Source: Mycolicibacterium rufum
GTDB lineage: Bacteria; Actinomycetota; Actinomycetes; Mycobacteriales; Mycobacteriaceae
Length of the DNA: 64,000 bases
Assembly (NCBI RefSeq): GCF_022374875.2
Contig: NZ_CP092427.2
Location: 4,278,001-4,342,000 of the forward strand
Reading direction: 5' to 3'
In this document: positions 42,602 to 53,576 of the stretch, piece by piece
Layout of the letters: each line of letters starts with the position of its first letter
How positions within the stretch are numbered: the first letter of the stretch is position 1
The notes under the pieces: model-generated
What the model was told of the DNA's origin: nothing
The model's database searches: none
The model's input: the letters and a program-made list of their open reading frames with translations, nothing else
Translations under genes and position numbers: made by a program

Positions 42602-44071
42602 ATGACCGCCGAGTCCCTCACCACCCCTGGCCAGGGCGCCGAGTACGCCGACACCGCCAGCGAGGCCTACCGGGCCGCGCTGCGGGTGATCGAGAGTGTC
42701 GAACCCCGTATCGCCGAGGCCACCCGCAAAGAGCTTGACGATCAACGGCATTCGCTGAAGTTGATCGCCAGCGAGAACTACGCGTCGCCGGCCGCGCTGC
42801 TGACGATGGGCACCTGGTTCTCCGACAAGTACGCCGAGGGCACCATCGGGCACCGGTTCTACGCCGCCTGCCAGAACGTCGACACCGTCGAGGCTCTGGC
42901 CGCCGAGCACGCCCGCGAGCTGTTCGGGGCGCCGTACGCCTACGCGCAGCCGCACTCCGGCATCGATGCGAACCTGGTGGCGTACTGGGCGATCCTGGCC
43001 ACCCGGGTGGAGACGCCCGGTCTGGCGGAGTTCGGCGCCAAGCACATCAACGACCTGTCCGAGGCCGACTGGGAGGCGCTGCGCGCCAAGCTGGGCAACC
43101 AGCGCCTGATGGGCATGTCGCTGGACACCGGCGGCCACCTGACCCACGGCTTCCGGCCCAACATCTCTGGCAAGATGTTCCACCAGCGCCAGTACGGGAC
43201 GAATCCGCAGACGGGCTTTATCGATTACGACGCCGTCGCCGCCGCCGTGCGCGAGTTCAAGCCGCTGATCCTGGTGGCCGGCTACTCGGCGTACCCGCGC
43301 CGGGTCAACTTCGCCAAGATGCGGGAGATCGCCGACGAGGTGGGCGCCACCTTCATGGTCGACATGGCGCACTTCGCCGGTCTGGTGGCGGGCAAGGTGT
43401 TCACCGGCGACGAGGATCCGGTGCCGCACGCGCACGTCGTGACGACGACGACGCACAAATCGCTGCGCGGTCCGCGCGGCGGCCTGGTGCTGGCCACCGA
43501 GGAGTACGCGCCCGCGGTCGACAAGGGCTGCCCGATGGTGCTCGGCGGCCCGCTGTCGCACGTGATGGCGGCCAAGGCCGTCGCGCTGGCCGAGGCCCGC
43601 CGGCCCGAGTTCCGCACCTACGCCCAGGCCGTCGCCGACAACGCCCAGTCGCTGGCCGACGGCTTCGTCAAGCGCGACGCCGCACTGGTCACCGGCGGCA
43701 CCGACAACCACCTGGTGCTGCTCGACGTGACGTCGTTCGGGCTCACCGGGCGGCAGGCCGAGTCGGCGCTGCTGGACTCCGGCATCGTCACCAACCGCAA
43801 CGCGATCCCGGCCGATCCGAACGGCGCCTGGTACACCAGCGGCATTCGGTTCGGCACGCCGGCGCTGACCACCCGCGGGTTCGGCGCCGACGACTTCGAC
43901 AGGGTCGCCGAACTGGTCGTCGAGGTGCTGAAGAACACGCAGCCCGCCGCCGGCCCGAACGGTCCGTCGAAGGCCAAGTACACGCTGGCCGACGGCACCG
44001 CCGACCGGGTGCGGTCGGCCGCCGCCGAACTGCTCGAGGCCAACCCGCTCTACCCGGGTCTGACGCTGTAG
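42602..44071 (+). CDS. glyA: Serine hydroxymethyltransferase, long chlamydial-type form
   Basis: A 489-residue PLP enzyme, about 60 residues longer than the M. tuberculosis GlyA1 that occupies this place. It interconverts serine and glycine with tetrahydrofolate. PLP Lys is in [14 protein letters not shown]. An N-terminal extension and an insertion at about 135-160 ([21 protein letters not shown]) are characters of the long SHMT of Chlamydia, as I recall it, as are [14 protein letters not shown] and [12 protein letters not shown]. So this looks like a different SHMT lineage at the glyA1 locus. TAGGCT (42589-42594) is seven bases before the ATG, so it is probably leaderless. Confidence 0.88.
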   Translation: MTAESLTTPGQGAEYADTASEAYRAALRVIESVEPRIAEATRKELDDQRHSLKLIASENYASPAALLTMGTWFSDKYAEGTIGHRFYAACQNVDTVEALAAEHARELFGAPYAYAQPHSGIDANLVAYWAILATRVETPGLAEFGAKHINDLSEADWEALRAKLGNQRLMGMSLDTGGHLTHGFRPNISGKMFHQRQYGTNPQTGFIDYDAVAAAVREFKPLILVAGYSAYPRRVNFAKMREIADEVGATFMVDMAHFAGLVAGKVFTGDEDPVPHAHVVTTTTHKSLRGPRGGLVLATEEYAPAVDKGCPMVLGGPLSHVMAAKAVALAEARRPEFRTYAQAVADNAQSLADGFVKRDAALVTGGTDNHLVLLDVTSFGLTGRQAESALLDSGIVTNRNAIPADPNGAWYTSGIRFGTPALTTRGFGADDFDRVAELVVEVLKNTQPAAGPNGPSKAKYTLADGTADRVRSAAAELLEANPLYPGLTL

Positions 44072-44081
44072 CCGACACGGC

Positions 44082-44119
44082 GTGGGAATTTTACGATTCC
44101 CACAGAATTGAGTTAATGT
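44082..44119 (+). promoter_or_regulatory. desA2 promoter with inverted repeat
   Basis: GTGGGAAT (44082-44089) and ATTCCCAC (44096-44103) form a perfect eight-base inverted repeat 11 bases after the glyA stop. The -10 box TAATGT (44114-44119) follows, six bases before the desA2 ATG. The repeat falls at the -35 position, so it may be an operator, or a short terminator for glyA. Confidence 0.55.
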
Positions 44120-44125
44120 AACCGC

Positions 44126-44953
44126 ATGGCACAGAAACCTGTCGCTGATGCGCTGACCCTCGAGCTCGAGCCCGTGGTCAAGGAGCAGTTGCGGCGTCAC
44201 CTCGACACCGAGGACGCCTGGTTCGCCCACGACTACGTGCCGTTCGATCAGGGCGAGAACTTCGCCTTCCTCGGAGGCCGGGACTGGGAACCGTCGGATG
44301 TGACGCTGCCCAAGAAGGTCACCGACGCCCTCGAGATCCTGCTGATCACCAAGGACAACCTGGCCGGCTACCACCGCGAGCTGGTCGAGCACTTCATCCT
44401 CGAGGACAAGTGGGGCCGTTGGCTGGGCCGCTGGACCGCGGAGGAACACCTGCACGCGATCGCGCTGCGCAACTACCTGGTCGTCACCCGCGAGGTCGAT
44501 CCGGTGGCCAACGAGGACGTGCGCGTCGAGCACGTCATGAAGGGCTACCGCGCGAACACCTACAGCCAGCTCGAGACGCTGGCCTTCATGGCGATGTGGG
44601 AGCGCAGCCACGCCGTGTTCTGCCGCAACCTCGCCGCCCAGATCGACGAGCCCGTGCTGCGCGACCTCGTCGGCAGGATCGCGGGCGACGAGGAACGCCA
44701 CGCGGAGTTCTTCACCAACGTCGTCGCGTTTTGCCTGACCTCGATGCGCGAGGAGACCGTCGAGGCCATCGCCACCCGCGCCGCCGCTCTCGACCTCGTC
44801 GGCGCCGACATCGACGCCTACGCCGACAAGGTGCAGACCGTCGCCGAGGCGGGCATCTTCGACAAGGCCGCGCTGCGCGGCGCCATCGCCGACTCGATCG
44901 CGGCGTGGGGTCTCACCGACGAACCCCGGCTCGCGGAGTTCACGAGCTCGTAA
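44126..44953 (+). CDS. desA2: Acyl-ACP desaturase DesA2
   Basis: A 275-residue di-iron protein of the soluble acyl-ACP desaturase family. The iron ligands are in [20 protein letters not shown] (split across two ligand motifs; EEHLH) and in [13 protein letters not shown] (DEERH). DesA2 (Rv1094) is smaller than DesA1 and linked to mycolic-acid precursor desaturation. No signal or membrane segment is present, as expected for a cytosolic desaturase. A leaderless start is likely, with a regulatory repeat at the promoter. Confidence 0.9.
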   Translation: MAQKPVADALTLELEPVVKEQLRRHLDTEDAWFAHDYVPFDQGENFAFLGGRDWEPSDVTLPKKVTDALEILLITKDNLAGYHRELVEHFILEDKWGRWLGRWTAEEHLHAIALRNYLVVTREVDPVANEDVRVEHVMKGYRANTYSQLETLAFMAMWERSHAVFCRNLAAQIDEPVLRDLVGRIAGDEERHAEFFTNVVAFCLTSMREETVEAIATRAAALDLVGADIDAYADKVQTVAEAGIFDKAALRGAIADSIAAWGLTDEPRLAEFTSS

Positions 44954-45008
44954 CCGGCACGCCGTTTCGCCCCGGCGCGCCTGCGAGGCGCGGATGCCGC
45001 ACCGGGAG

Positions 45009-45014
45009 TAGCGT
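45009..45014 (+). promoter_or_regulatory. -10 box of the phoAT-phoH2 operon
   Basis: TAGCGT lies eight bases upstream of the phoAT ATG, in a region without a Shine-Dalgarno sequence, consistent with a leaderless or nearly leaderless transcript. Confidence 0.45.
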
Positions 45015-45022
45015 CGTTTTCG

Positions 45023-45169
45023 ATGGCTAGCGACATGCTCTGCTATCCGGGCGGTCCGAATTCGTTTCGACGGAAGGGCCGGCCCCGGCTCTTTCGGCCG
45101 CGCTCGTGTCCACCGAGATGTTCGCGCGGGGCTCCGCGAACTCGCGCAGCCTCGAGGAGCGCTACGTGA
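45023..45169 (+). CDS. phoAT: PhoAT, short partner upstream of PhoH2
   Basis: A 48-codon frame starting [19 protein letters not shown] and rich in Arg, Pro and Ser. Its TGA overlaps the phoH2 GTG by four bases (GTGA). Mycobacterial phoH2 genes are known to be preceded by a short overlapping phoAT gene acting as the antitoxin-like partner; I assign the name from position, size and overlap, not from sequence recall. Four Cys residues and about one-third basic residues suggest a nucleic-acid or metal-binding peptide. Confidence 0.6.
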   Translation: MASDMLCYPGGPNSFRRKGRPRLFRPRSCPPRCSRGAPRTRAASRSAT

Positions 45170-46479
45170 CCGATTCTCCCGTCCGCACCTACGTGCTCGA
45201 CACCTCCGTGTTGCTGTCCGATCCCTGGGCCATCACGAGGTTCGCCGAGCACGAGGTCGTGGTTCCGCTGGTGGTGATCAGCGAACTCGAGGCCAAACGG
45301 CATCATCACGAACTGGGCTGGTTCGCCCGTCAGGCGTTGCGGATGTTCGACGACCTGCGCCTCGAGCACGGCCGCCTCGATCAGCCCATTCCCGTTGGGA
45401 CGCAAGGGGGGACGCTGCACGTCGAGCTGAACCACAGCGATCAGAGTGTGCTGCCCTCGGGGTTTCGCACCGAGGGCAACGACACCCGCATCCTGACCGT
45501 CGCCGCCAACCTGGCCGCCGAAGGCAAACAGGTCACGCTGGTCAGCAAGGACATCCCGCTGCGGGTCAAGGCCGGCGCCGTCGGGCTGCTCGCCGACGAG
45601 TACCACGCCCAGGACGTGATCACCTCGGGGTGGACGGGCATGGCCGAGCTCGAGGTGGGCTCCGACGACGTCGATGCCCTGTTCGCCGACGGTGAGATCG
45701 ATCTGCAGGCCGCCAGGGATCTGCCGTGCCACACCGGAATTCGGTTGCTGGGCAGCAACTCTCACGCCCTGGGCCGGGTCAACGCCGACAAGCGGGTGCA
45801 GCTGGTACGCGGTGACCGGGAGGTGTTCGGCCTCCGGGGAAGGTCAGCCGAACAGCGGGTCGCCCTGGATCTGCTGCTCGACGAGTCGGTCGGCATCGTG
45901 TCGCTGGGTGGCAAGGCCGGCACCGGCAAGTCCGCGCTGGCGCTGTGCGCCGGCCTGGAGGCGGTGCTCGAGCGCCGCACCCAGCGCAAGGTCGTGGTGT
46001 TCCGCCCGCTGTACGCGGTCGGCGGCCAGGATCTGGGCTACCTGCCGGGCAGCGAGAGCGACAAGATGGGCCCCTGGGCGCAGGCCGTTTTCGACACCCT
46101 CGAAGGGCTGGCCTCCCCGGCGGTGCTCGAGGAGGTGCTGTCGCGCGGCATGCTCGAGGTGCTGCCGCTGACCCACATCCGCGGCCGTTCCCTGCACGAC
46201 TCGTTCGTGATCGTCGACGAGGCGCAGTCGCTGGAGCGCAACGTGCTGCTGACCGTGCTGTCCCGGCTGGGATCCGGATCGCGGGTGGTGCTCACCCACG
46301 ACGTCGCGCAGCGCGACAACCTGCGGGTCGGCCGGCACGACGGCGTCGCCGCGGTGATCGAGAAGCTCAAGGGCCATCCGCTGTTCGCCCACATCACGCT
46401 GCTGCGCAGCGAACGCTCGCCGATCGCGGCGCTGGTCACCGAGATGCTCGAGGAGATCAGCCCCGGCGCGCTGCCGTGA
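45166..46479 (+). CDS. phoH2: PhoH2, PIN-PhoH RNase/helicase toxin
   Basis: 437 residues. An N-terminal PIN nuclease domain (about 5-140) has [11 protein letters not shown] and later acidic positions (TEGNDTRIL). It is joined to a PhoH ATPase domain with Walker [14 protein letters not shown], Walker [11 protein letters not shown] and [10 protein letters not shown]. The pair is reported to unwind and cut RNA in mycobacteria. The GTG at 45166 is preferred because GAGGAGC lies upstream and it overlaps phoAT; the frame is open 20 codons further. Matches Rv1095. Confidence 0.9.
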   Translation: MTDSPVRTYVLDTSVLLSDPWAITRFAEHEVVVPLVVISELEAKRHHHELGWFARQALRMFDDLRLEHGRLDQPIPVGTQGGTLHVELNHSDQSVLPSGFRTEGNDTRILTVAANLAAEGKQVTLVSKDIPLRVKAGAVGLLADEYHAQDVITSGWTGMAELEVGSDDVDALFADGEIDLQAARDLPCHTGIRLLGSNSHALGRVNADKRVQLVRGDREVFGLRGRSAEQRVALDLLLDESVGIVSLGGKAGTGKSALALCAGLEAVLERRTQRKVVVFRPLYAVGGQDLGYLPGSESDKMGPWAQAVFDTLEGLASPAVLEEVLSRGMLEVLPLTHIRGRSLHDSFVIVDEAQSLERNVLLTVLSRLGSGSRVVLTHDVAQRDNLRVGRHDGVAAVIEKLKGHPLFAHITLLRSERSPIAALVTEMLEEISPGALP

Positions 46480-46485
46480 CGCGGT

Positions 46486-46524
46486 GAATCCGGCGCGCCG
46501 CGCGTTGCGCGGCGTGCCAGATTC
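46486..46524. repeat. Hairpin between phoH2 and the deacetylase gene
   Basis: The 18-base arms at 46486-46503 and 46507-46524 pair at 16 positions (GAATCCGGCGCG against its near complement) around GTT. It lies seven bases after the phoH2 stop, just upstream of the -10 box of the next gene. It could be a terminator without a T-run. Confidence 0.6.
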
Positions 46525-46543
46525 GCACGGTAGGCTGCCCGAC

Positions 46544-47425
46544 GTGCGTACCCGTCCCGACAGCCTGACCTGGCGTTATGGCCGAACCGTGCTCGGTGTG
46601 ACCGCCGCGGTGGGCGTCCTGGTGATCGGCGGCCTCACCGGCCACGTGCGTCCGGCCAACGCCGACGACGTGGACTGCGCCCAGGTCAAGTGCGTGGCGC
46701 TGACGTTCGACGACGGGCCGACGCCCTTCACCGACCGGTTGTTGTCGGTGTTGCGGTCGAACAACGCCGAGGCGACGTTCTTCCTGATCGGCAACAAGGT
46801 GGCCGCCAACCCGGCGGGGGCCAAGCGGATCGCCGATGCCGGCATGGAGATCGGCACCCACACCTGGGAACACCCGAACATGACGACGATCCCGCCCGAG
46901 GACATCGCCGCCCAGTTCAGCAAGGGCGTCGACGCGATCGTGGCGGCGACCGGCCAGCGGCCCACGCTGTCCCGCACGGCCGGCGGTCTGGTGAACGACG
47001 CGGTGCTCGCCGAAGCCGGCCGACAGGGGCTGGCCGACATCAACTGGGACGTCATCCCGTTCGACTGGGCCAACGACAGCAACACCGCCGCGACCCGCGC
47101 GCTGCTGATGAGCCAGATCAGACCGAACTCGGTGGTGCTGCTGCACGACACCTACTCCTCGACGGTGGATCTGGTCGAGCAGTTCATTCCGGTGCTCAAG
47201 GCCAACGGCTACCACCTGGTGACGGTCAGCCGCATGCTCGGCCCCCGGGCACCGGGCACCCTCTACGGCAGCCGCGAGAACGGTCCGCCGGTCAACGAAC
47301 TCGTCGACATCCCGGCCGATCAGATCCCGCTGCTGCCGAACACACCGTCGCCCGCGCCGATGCCGAACTTCCCGATCACCGACATCCCGGACCAGAACTC
47401 CGGCGGTCCCAGCAACGGGGCCTGA
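46544..47425 (+). CDS. Polysaccharide deacetylase (NodB-type, Rv1096-like)
   Basis: 293 residues. An N-terminal signal or anchor (TVLGVTAAVGVLVIGGLTG, about 15-33) leads to a NodB domain outside the membrane: TFDDGPTPF with the catalytic Asp and metal Asp, and GTHTWEHPNM with two metal His. VVLLHDTYSSTVD has the late catalytic His. Motif 3 is LSRTAGG where the family usually has RPPYG, which may alter activity. The likely substrate is peptidoglycan GlcNAc. GTG 46544 with TAGGCT (46531-46536) seven bases upstream indicates a leaderless start. A Pro-rich C-terminal tail ends the protein. Confidence 0.83.
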   Translation: MRTRPDSLTWRYGRTVLGVTAAVGVLVIGGLTGHVRPANADDVDCAQVKCVALTFDDGPTPFTDRLLSVLRSNNAEATFFLIGNKVAANPAGAKRIADAGMEIGTHTWEHPNMTTIPPEDIAAQFSKGVDAIVAATGQRPTLSRTAGGLVNDAVLAEAGRQGLADINWDVIPFDWANDSNTAATRALLMSQIRPNSVVLLHDTYSSTVDLVEQFIPVLKANGYHLVTVSRMLGPRAPGTLYGSRENGPPVNELVDIPADQIPLLPNTPSPAPMPNFPITDIPDQNSGGPSNGA

Positions 47426-47454
47426 CCGCTACCCGCGGCCTCAACCATTCGCCG

Positions 47455-47661
47455 CTATTCGCGGCGGCGTTCCTCCATCAAGTACCAGCCGGCTGCCGCC
47501 GCCCCGGACACCGCGAGCACGCGGTCGGCGCCCCACGCGCGCCTGCCGGTCGACAGGTCGAGCAGAGACGCCAGTCCGAGCATGACGAAACCGGTTGTGA
47601 GAGCGGGTTGGCTGGTCGCCGTGGTCACGAGCGCTGCGGAATCGCGGTCGGCAGGCAACAT
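47455..47661 (-). CDS. Small membrane protein, unknown
   Basis: 68 residues with two hydrophobic segments (TTGFVMLGLASLLDLS and VLAVSGAAAAGWYLM) and a basic end EERRRE, facing the deacetylase gene convergently. A strong AGGAGG precedes the ATG by three bases, which is the main reason to accept it as a gene. No family is recognised. Confidence 0.55.
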   Translation of the reverse strand: MLPADRDSAALVTTATSQPALTTGFVMLGLASLLDLSTGRRAWGADRVLAVSGAAAAGWYLMEERRRE

Positions 47662-47741
47662 TCGCCTCCTGAGAAAGCCTGGAACAGGGTGTGGCCCTTA
47701 TCTTCTGCCCACCGCCGCGATTCGTCAGGCGATTCGCCGAA

Positions 47742-49148
<1,407 letters not shown>

Positions 49149-49186
49149 TGGCTCCCTGTTCGTGTGTGTGGGGTGGTGGTGCGGAA

Positions 49187-50215
49187 TTAGGGCAGGGGGT
49201 AGGCGGCGGAGGTGTCGCCGGTGAAGTCGACCGCCGAGTACTCGTTGAGCTTGGACAGCCGGTGATAGGCCTCGACCATCCGGACCGTGCCGGACTTCGA
49301 GCGCATCACGATCGACTGCGTGGTGCAGCCGCCGCCGTAGTACTGCACGCCCTTGAGCAGGTCGCCGTCGGTGACGCCGGTCGCGCAGAAGAACACGTTC
49401 TCTCCCGAGACCAGGTCCTCGGTCTTGAGCACGCGGTCCAGGTCGTAGCCGCGATCCACAGCCTTCTGCCGTTCCTCGTCGTCCTTGGGCGCCAGCCGCG
49501 CCTGGATCGCGCCGCCCATGCAGCGGATCGCCGCCGCGGCGATGATGCCCTCGGGGGTGCCGCCGATGCCGACCAGCATGTCGGTGCCCGACCCGGGCCG
49601 GCACGCCGCGATCGCGCCGGCCACGTCGCCGTCGGAGATCAGCCGGATGCGGGCGCCCGCCTCGCGGACATCGGCCATCAGCTGGTTGTGGCGCGGGCGG
49701 TCCAGGATGCACACAGTGAGGTCGCGGACGCTGGAGTTCTTGACCTTCGCCACCCGGCGGATGTTCTCCGCGATCGGCGCGGTGATGTCGATGACGTCGG
49801 CGGCGTCGGGGCCGACGGCGATCTTGCTCATGTAGAACACCGCCGACGGGTCGAACATCGCGCCGCGCTCGGCGACCGCGAGCACCGAGATGGCGTTGGG
49901 CATGCCCTTGCTCATCAACGTGGTGCCGTCCACCGGGTCGACGGCGAAGTCGCATTCCGGGCCGTCGCCGTTGCCGACCTCCTCGCCGTTGTAGAGCATC
50001 GGCGCGTTGTCCTTCTCGCCCTCGCCGATCACCACCACGCCGCGCATCGAGACCGAGTTGACCAGCTCGCGCATCGCGTCGACCGCAGCGCCGTCCCCGC
50101 CCTCTTTGTCGCCGCGCCCGACCCAGCGGCCTGCCGCCATCGCGCCCGCCTCGGTCACCCGCACCAGTTCCAGGGCCAGGTTGCGATCGGGGGCTTCCCG
50201 TCTCGGTTGCGTCAT
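49187..50215 (-). CDS. glpX: Fructose-1,6-bisphosphatase class II
   Basis: A 342-residue GlpX phosphatase essential for gluconeogenesis. Metal and phosphate motifs are [13 protein letters not shown] and [34 protein letters not shown] and [14 protein letters not shown] are class II-specific. It is of normal length. Matches Rv1099c, the main FBPase of M. tuberculosis. It forms a glpX-fumC unit for growth on carbon sources such as fatty acids or dicarboxylates. Confidence 0.95.
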   Translation of the reverse strand: MTQPRREAPDRNLALELVRVTEAGAMAAGRWVGRGDKEGGDGAAVDAMRELVNSVSMRGVVVIGEGEKDNAPMLYNGEEVGNGDGPECDFAVDPVDGTTLMSKGMPNAISVLAVAERGAMFDPSAVFYMSKIAVGPDAADVIDITAPIAENIRRVAKVKNSSVRDLTVCILDRPRHNQLMADVREAGARIRLISDGDVAGAIAACRPGSGTDMLVGIGGTPEGIIAAAAIRCMGGAIQARLAPKDDEERQKAVDRGYDLDRVLKTEDLVSGENVFFCATGVTDGDLLKGVQYYGGGCTTQSIVMRSKSGTVRMVEAYHRLSKLNEYSAVDFTGDTSAAYPLP

Positions 50216-50269
50216 GCGGCGATTGTCCCATTAGGAGGGCACCGATCGGGAGCTGGGATACTGGCAGAC

Positions 50270-50974
50270 ATGACCACGCCGCCCGACTCCGGTCACGCCG
50301 CAGGCCGTGAGGGCGCCGAGCCCGCCGAGAGCGGCTACACGGTGCCCGTGGCCCGGCCCGCCAAGTCCCGTCTGCTGCAGGACGGCCGAGACATGTTCTG
50401 GTCGATCGGCCCGCTCGTGGTGGCCTGCGTGATCCTCGCCGGCGTCCTCGGCATGTGTTCGTTCGCGCCGACCGGTCCCGGCCCTGGACCGGTGCCCGAC
50501 TACGACGCTCCCGCGGCGCTGCAGGCCGATGCCGACGCGCTGAAGATCCCGATCCGGGTGCCGCTGCTGCCGCGGGACTGGCGGGCGAACTCGGGCAGTC
50601 GCAAAGGAATCGACGGCGGGCGCACCGACCCGGTGACCGGGCAGCCGGTGCGCGCGGTGGCCTCGGTGGTCGGCTACCTGGCCCCGAGCGGCATGTACCT
50701 GAGCCTGACGCAGAGCAACGCCGACGAGGACAAGCTCGTCGCGTCGTTCGGGCCGGACCTGGTGCCCACCGGCACCGAGGAGGTCGACGGCGTGCGGTGG
50801 ATCGTCTACCAGGGCGGTGAGCGCGACGGCAGGGCCGCCGAGCCGGTGTGGACCGCGCAGGTGCGCGGTCCGACCGGACCCGCCCAACTCGCGGTGACCG
50901 GCGCCGCAGGTACGGACGAGTACCGTACGCTGGCGGCGGCGACGCAGTCCCAGGCGCCGCTGACCGTGACCTGA
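50270..50974 (+). CDS. DUF4245-type membrane-anchored protein (Rv1100-like)
   Basis: 234 residues. A hydrophilic N-terminus (about 45 residues) precedes a transmembrane helix [20 protein letters not shown] (about 46-65). An extracytoplasmic domain follows with [18 protein letters not shown] and [11 protein letters not shown], the pattern of the actinobacterial DUF4245 family. The function is unknown. It is divergent from glpX. The ATG at 50270 has GATACT seven bases upstream, so it may be leaderless. A dienelactone hydrolase gene follows after 14 bases. Confidence 0.75.
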   Translation: MTTPPDSGHAAGREGAEPAESGYTVPVARPAKSRLLQDGRDMFWSIGPLVVACVILAGVLGMCSFAPTGPGPGPVPDYDAPAALQADADALKIPIRVPLLPRDWRANSGSRKGIDGGRTDPVTGQPVRAVASVVGYLAPSGMYLSLTQSNADEDKLVASFGPDLVPTGTEEVDGVRWIVYQGGERDGRAAEPVWTAQVRGPTGPAQLAVTGAAGTDEYRTLAAATQSQAPLTVT

Positions 50975-50988
50975 CGGACGGAGACGCT

Positions 50989-51786
50989 ATGACCTCCCCT
51001 GTTGCCGACCTGTCCGGGTGGGTCGCCACGCCGTTCACCGCCGCCGGCTACACGCACGACGTGTACCGCAAGGGCGAGGGGCCCGGCGTCGTGCTGATCC
51101 CCGAGATGCCCGGGCTGCATCCGGGCGTGCTGGCGCTCGGCAACCACCTGGTCGACAACGGGTTCACCGTCGCCGCGCCGTCGCTGTTCGGCACCCCGGG
51201 CGCTCCGGCGTTGGGTCCCGGCGCCATCCCGGTGTTGCTGAAGGGTTGTGTGGCCAAGGAATTCGCGGCGATGGCGACCAACGCCGACCGGCCGGTGGCG
51301 CATTTCCTGCGGGCGCTGGCCCGTGACCTCAACGAGAAGACGCCGGGCAAGGGCGTCGGCGTGATCGGGCAGTGCTTCACCGGCGGATTCGCGCTCGCCG
51401 CGGCCGTCGACGACAGCGTGCTGGCGCCGGTGATGAGCCAGCCGTCTGTTCCGTTGCCGCTGACCCCGCGCCACAAGCGCGACCCGGGGGTCTCCGAGGC
51501 CGAGATGAAGGTGATCGAGCAGCGCGCCGCCACCGAGGGTCTGTGTGTGATGGGGTTGCGGTTCAGTGAGGACGCCATGGCGCCGGGGGATCGGTTCACC
51601 ACGCTGAAGAACCGGCTGGGCGCCAACTTCGAGGTCATCGAGATCAGCTCGAAGAAGGGCAACCCCGACGGCATCGGCCGGATGGCGCACTCGGTGCTCA
51701 CCGACCAGGTGCGCGAGGTCGACGGCCACCCGGCCTACGAGGCCCGCAAGCGCGTGGTCGAGTTCCTCACGTCTCGTCTGCGCTGA
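50989..51786 (+). CDS. Dienelactone hydrolase family protein, second
   Basis: A 265-residue alpha/beta hydrolase with the DLH-type Cys nucleophile in [14 protein letters not shown] and an upstream [13 protein letters not shown] strand-turn that forms the oxyanion hole. The acid is probably in [12 protein letters not shown] and the final His in RMAHSVLT. The substrate is unknown. ATG 50989 follows GACGGAGACG. It converges on the AI-2E gene, overlapping it by 20 bases. Confidence 0.78.
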   Translation: MTSPVADLSGWVATPFTAAGYTHDVYRKGEGPGVVLIPEMPGLHPGVLALGNHLVDNGFTVAAPSLFGTPGAPALGPGAIPVLLKGCVAKEFAAMATNADRPVAHFLRALARDLNEKTPGKGVGVIGQCFTGGFALAAAVDDSVLAPVMSQPSVPLPLTPRHKRDPGVSEAEMKVIEQRAATEGLCVMGLRFSEDAMAPGDRFTTLKNRLGANFEVIEISSKKGNPDGIGRMAHSVLTDQVREVDGHPAYEARKRVVEFLTSRLR

Positions 51787-52954
51787 CCGCGGGCGCGGGC
51801 TTCGGGGTGCCGGGCAGCACCCGCCGCCACCACGGGATCGAGCGTTCGGCCTCGTCGTCGGCCGGATCGGCGCGGGTCCCGGAGATCGAATCCAGCGGCG
51901 CGCCCTGGTAGACGGCCAGGTAGACGCTGATCGTGGTGACGATGACGATCATCAGCACCGGCCCGAGCACGATGCCCCAGAAGCCGAACATCTTGAGCCC
52001 GGCGAACACCGCGAGCAGCATCAGCGCGGGATGCAGGTGCGCGCTCTTGGGTACCAGGAACGGGCGCAGCAGGTTGTCGATGCTGGTGACCACCACGATG
52101 TGGAACACGACGACGAAGACGCCGCCCGCCACGTTGCCGAACACGGCCAGGCCGATCCCGAGCGGGATCGTGACGATGCCGCTGCCCAGCGGGATGAACG
52201 ACAGGGCGGTCAGGAAGATCACGAACATGAAGAAGCCGTCGTGCAGACCCGCGATGTAGATCGACACCGCGCCGGCCACCCCCTGGCACACCGCGATGAT
52301 GAACTGCCCCTTGACCGTGGCCGACACCATGGCGCCGATCTTGGCCAGGTAGATGTCGGAGACCTGACGGCCCAACGGGTTCAGGTCACGGAACAGGTCG
52401 ACGACCTTGCCGCCGTTTGTGACCAGGGCGAGGAAGACGTAGAGGAACAGGATCACCGCCGTCACCGTGGAAGCGATGCCGCCCACCGAGTTGCGGGCGA
52501 AGTCCAGCGCCACCTGTCCCGCGCCCTGGCCGACCTTGGTGGCCGCCTGGCGCACCGAATCCGGGGTCAGCGTGATGTCCAGAAACGGCACGCGCGCCAG
52601 AATTCCGTTGGCGGAGTCCAGCAGCCGCTGCGCCAGCGCGGTGAAATCGGTCTGCTCCACCCAGTGGCCGATGCTCGTGACCATCTGACTGATCTGCAGC
52701 ACCGCCAGGAAGATCACCCCGGCCAGCGGAACCGCCACCGTGGCCGCGGCGGCCAGCAAGGTCACCGTCGCGGACAGCCCGACGTTCATCCGCGTCCGCA
52801 GCCGGCGGTAGAGCGGGGCGAACAGATAGGCCAGCACGGCCGCCACCGCCATCAGCAGCAGATAGTGGCGCAGGAAGTAGGCGCCGAACGCCAGCGCGAT
52901 CAGCGTCACCACGGCCAGGGCGCGCTTCTGGGTGACGCTGAAGCCGTCGGTCAC
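51767..52954 (-). CDS. AI-2E family transporter (Rv1101c-like)
   Basis: A 395-residue membrane protein with about seven to eight helices. A large non-membrane segment lies at about 100-150 (QRLLDSANGILARVPFLDITL), and the conserved C-terminal helices carry FIPLGSGIVTIPLG and IDNLLRPFLVPK, signatures of the AI-2E/PerM family. Members export or exchange small solutes or protons; the substrate here is unknown. GTG start. A nine-codon frame (MIDAADQSS) with its own GGAG sits just upstream. Confidence 0.82.
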   Translation of the reverse strand: MTDGFSVTQKRALAVVTLIALAFGAYFLRHYLLLMAVAAVLAYLFAPLYRRLRTRMNVGLSATVTLLAAAATVAVPLAGVIFLAVLQISQMVTSIGHWVEQTDFTALAQRLLDSANGILARVPFLDITLTPDSVRQAATKVGQGAGQVALDFARNSVGGIASTVTAVILFLYVFLALVTNGGKVVDLFRDLNPLGRQVSDIYLAKIGAMVSATVKGQFIIAVCQGVAGAVSIYIAGLHDGFFMFVIFLTALSFIPLGSGIVTIPLGIGLAVFGNVAGGVFVVVFHIVVVTSIDNLLRPFLVPKSAHLHPALMLLAVFAGLKMFGFWGIVLGPVLMIVIVTTISVYLAVYQGAPLDSISGTRADPADDEAERSIPWWRRVLPGTPKPAPAVSADET

Positions 52955-53099
52955 GGCGTCCCCATCACGACGACTGGTCTGCAGCGTCGATCATCGAAGC
53001 CACTCCTGCCGGCCGGGAACGAGAACGTGGTACAACCTCACACCTGGGCGGTGAAAACGCAATAGCGCCGTCGGTTTCCGTGCTGGCAGACTCGGGCGG

Positions 53100-53564
53100 G
53101 TGACGGAGCTGAAGAGAGCAGAGTCGATCGCGGTGGCCGTGCCGCCGGAGGAGCTCTACGCGTTGGTGTCCGACGTGACGAACATGGGGCAGTGGAGCCC
53201 GATCTGCAAGGCGTGCTGGTGGGACGACGGCGACGGACCCCGCGTCGGCGCCTGGTTCACCGGGCGCAACGAACTGCCCGAGCGCACGTGGGAGACCCGC
53301 AGCCAGGTCGTCGCCGCCGACCCGGGACGCGAGTTCGCCTGGGAGGTCAACAACGGCTGGGTGCGTTGGGGCTACACCTTCGAGCCCGACGGGGACGGCA
53401 CCCGGCTCACCGAGCACTGGGACTTCCTGCCTGCCGGCATCGCCGGGTTCCGCGAGCGGTTCGGCGACGCGGCCGAGGAGGAGATCGCCAAGCGCAGCGA
53501 GGCGGCCCGCACCGGCATCCCCGCCACCCTCGCGGCCATCAAGGAGTCGGCCGAGTCCCGCTGA
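53100..53564 (+). CDS. SRPBCC (START-like) family protein
   Basis: 154 residues with a polyketide-cyclase/dehydrase type SRPBCC fold. The start ESIAVAVPPEELYALVSDVTNMGQWSP is split by the usual beta-alpha pattern, and WETRSQVVAADPGREFAWEV and TRLTEHWDF follow. It binds a hydrophobic ligand in a deep pocket; no ligand is known. GTG start with CAGACT seven bases upstream. It converges with the sulfatase-FGE operon, ending 12 bases from the small Cys-rich gene. Confidence 0.75.
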   Translation: MTELKRAESIAVAVPPEELYALVSDVTNMGQWSPICKACWWDDGDGPRVGAWFTGRNELPERTWETRSQVVAADPGREFAWEVNNGWVRWGYTFEPDGDGTRLTEHWDFLPAGIAGFRERFGDAAEEEIAKRSEAARTGIPATLAAIKESAESR

Positions 53565-53576
53565 CGCCGCGGTCGG

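Noticed and set aside
40406..44701. A 1431-codon minus-strand frame through coaA and the genes upstream
   Set aside because: Only the coaA part has protein-like sequence. The rest is His/Arg/Gly-rich text antisense to DUF885, glyA and desA2, a usual effect of high GC.
49149..51038. A long minus-strand extension of fumC
   Set aside because: It is antisense or out of frame to glpX and two plus-strand genes with clear families, and shows no domain of its own.
52968..52997. Nine-codon frame MIDAADQSS before the AI-2E transporter gene as a leader peptide
   Set aside because: It has a GGAG site, but there are no repeated codons, no hairpin and no overlap with the gene start; chance is sufficient.
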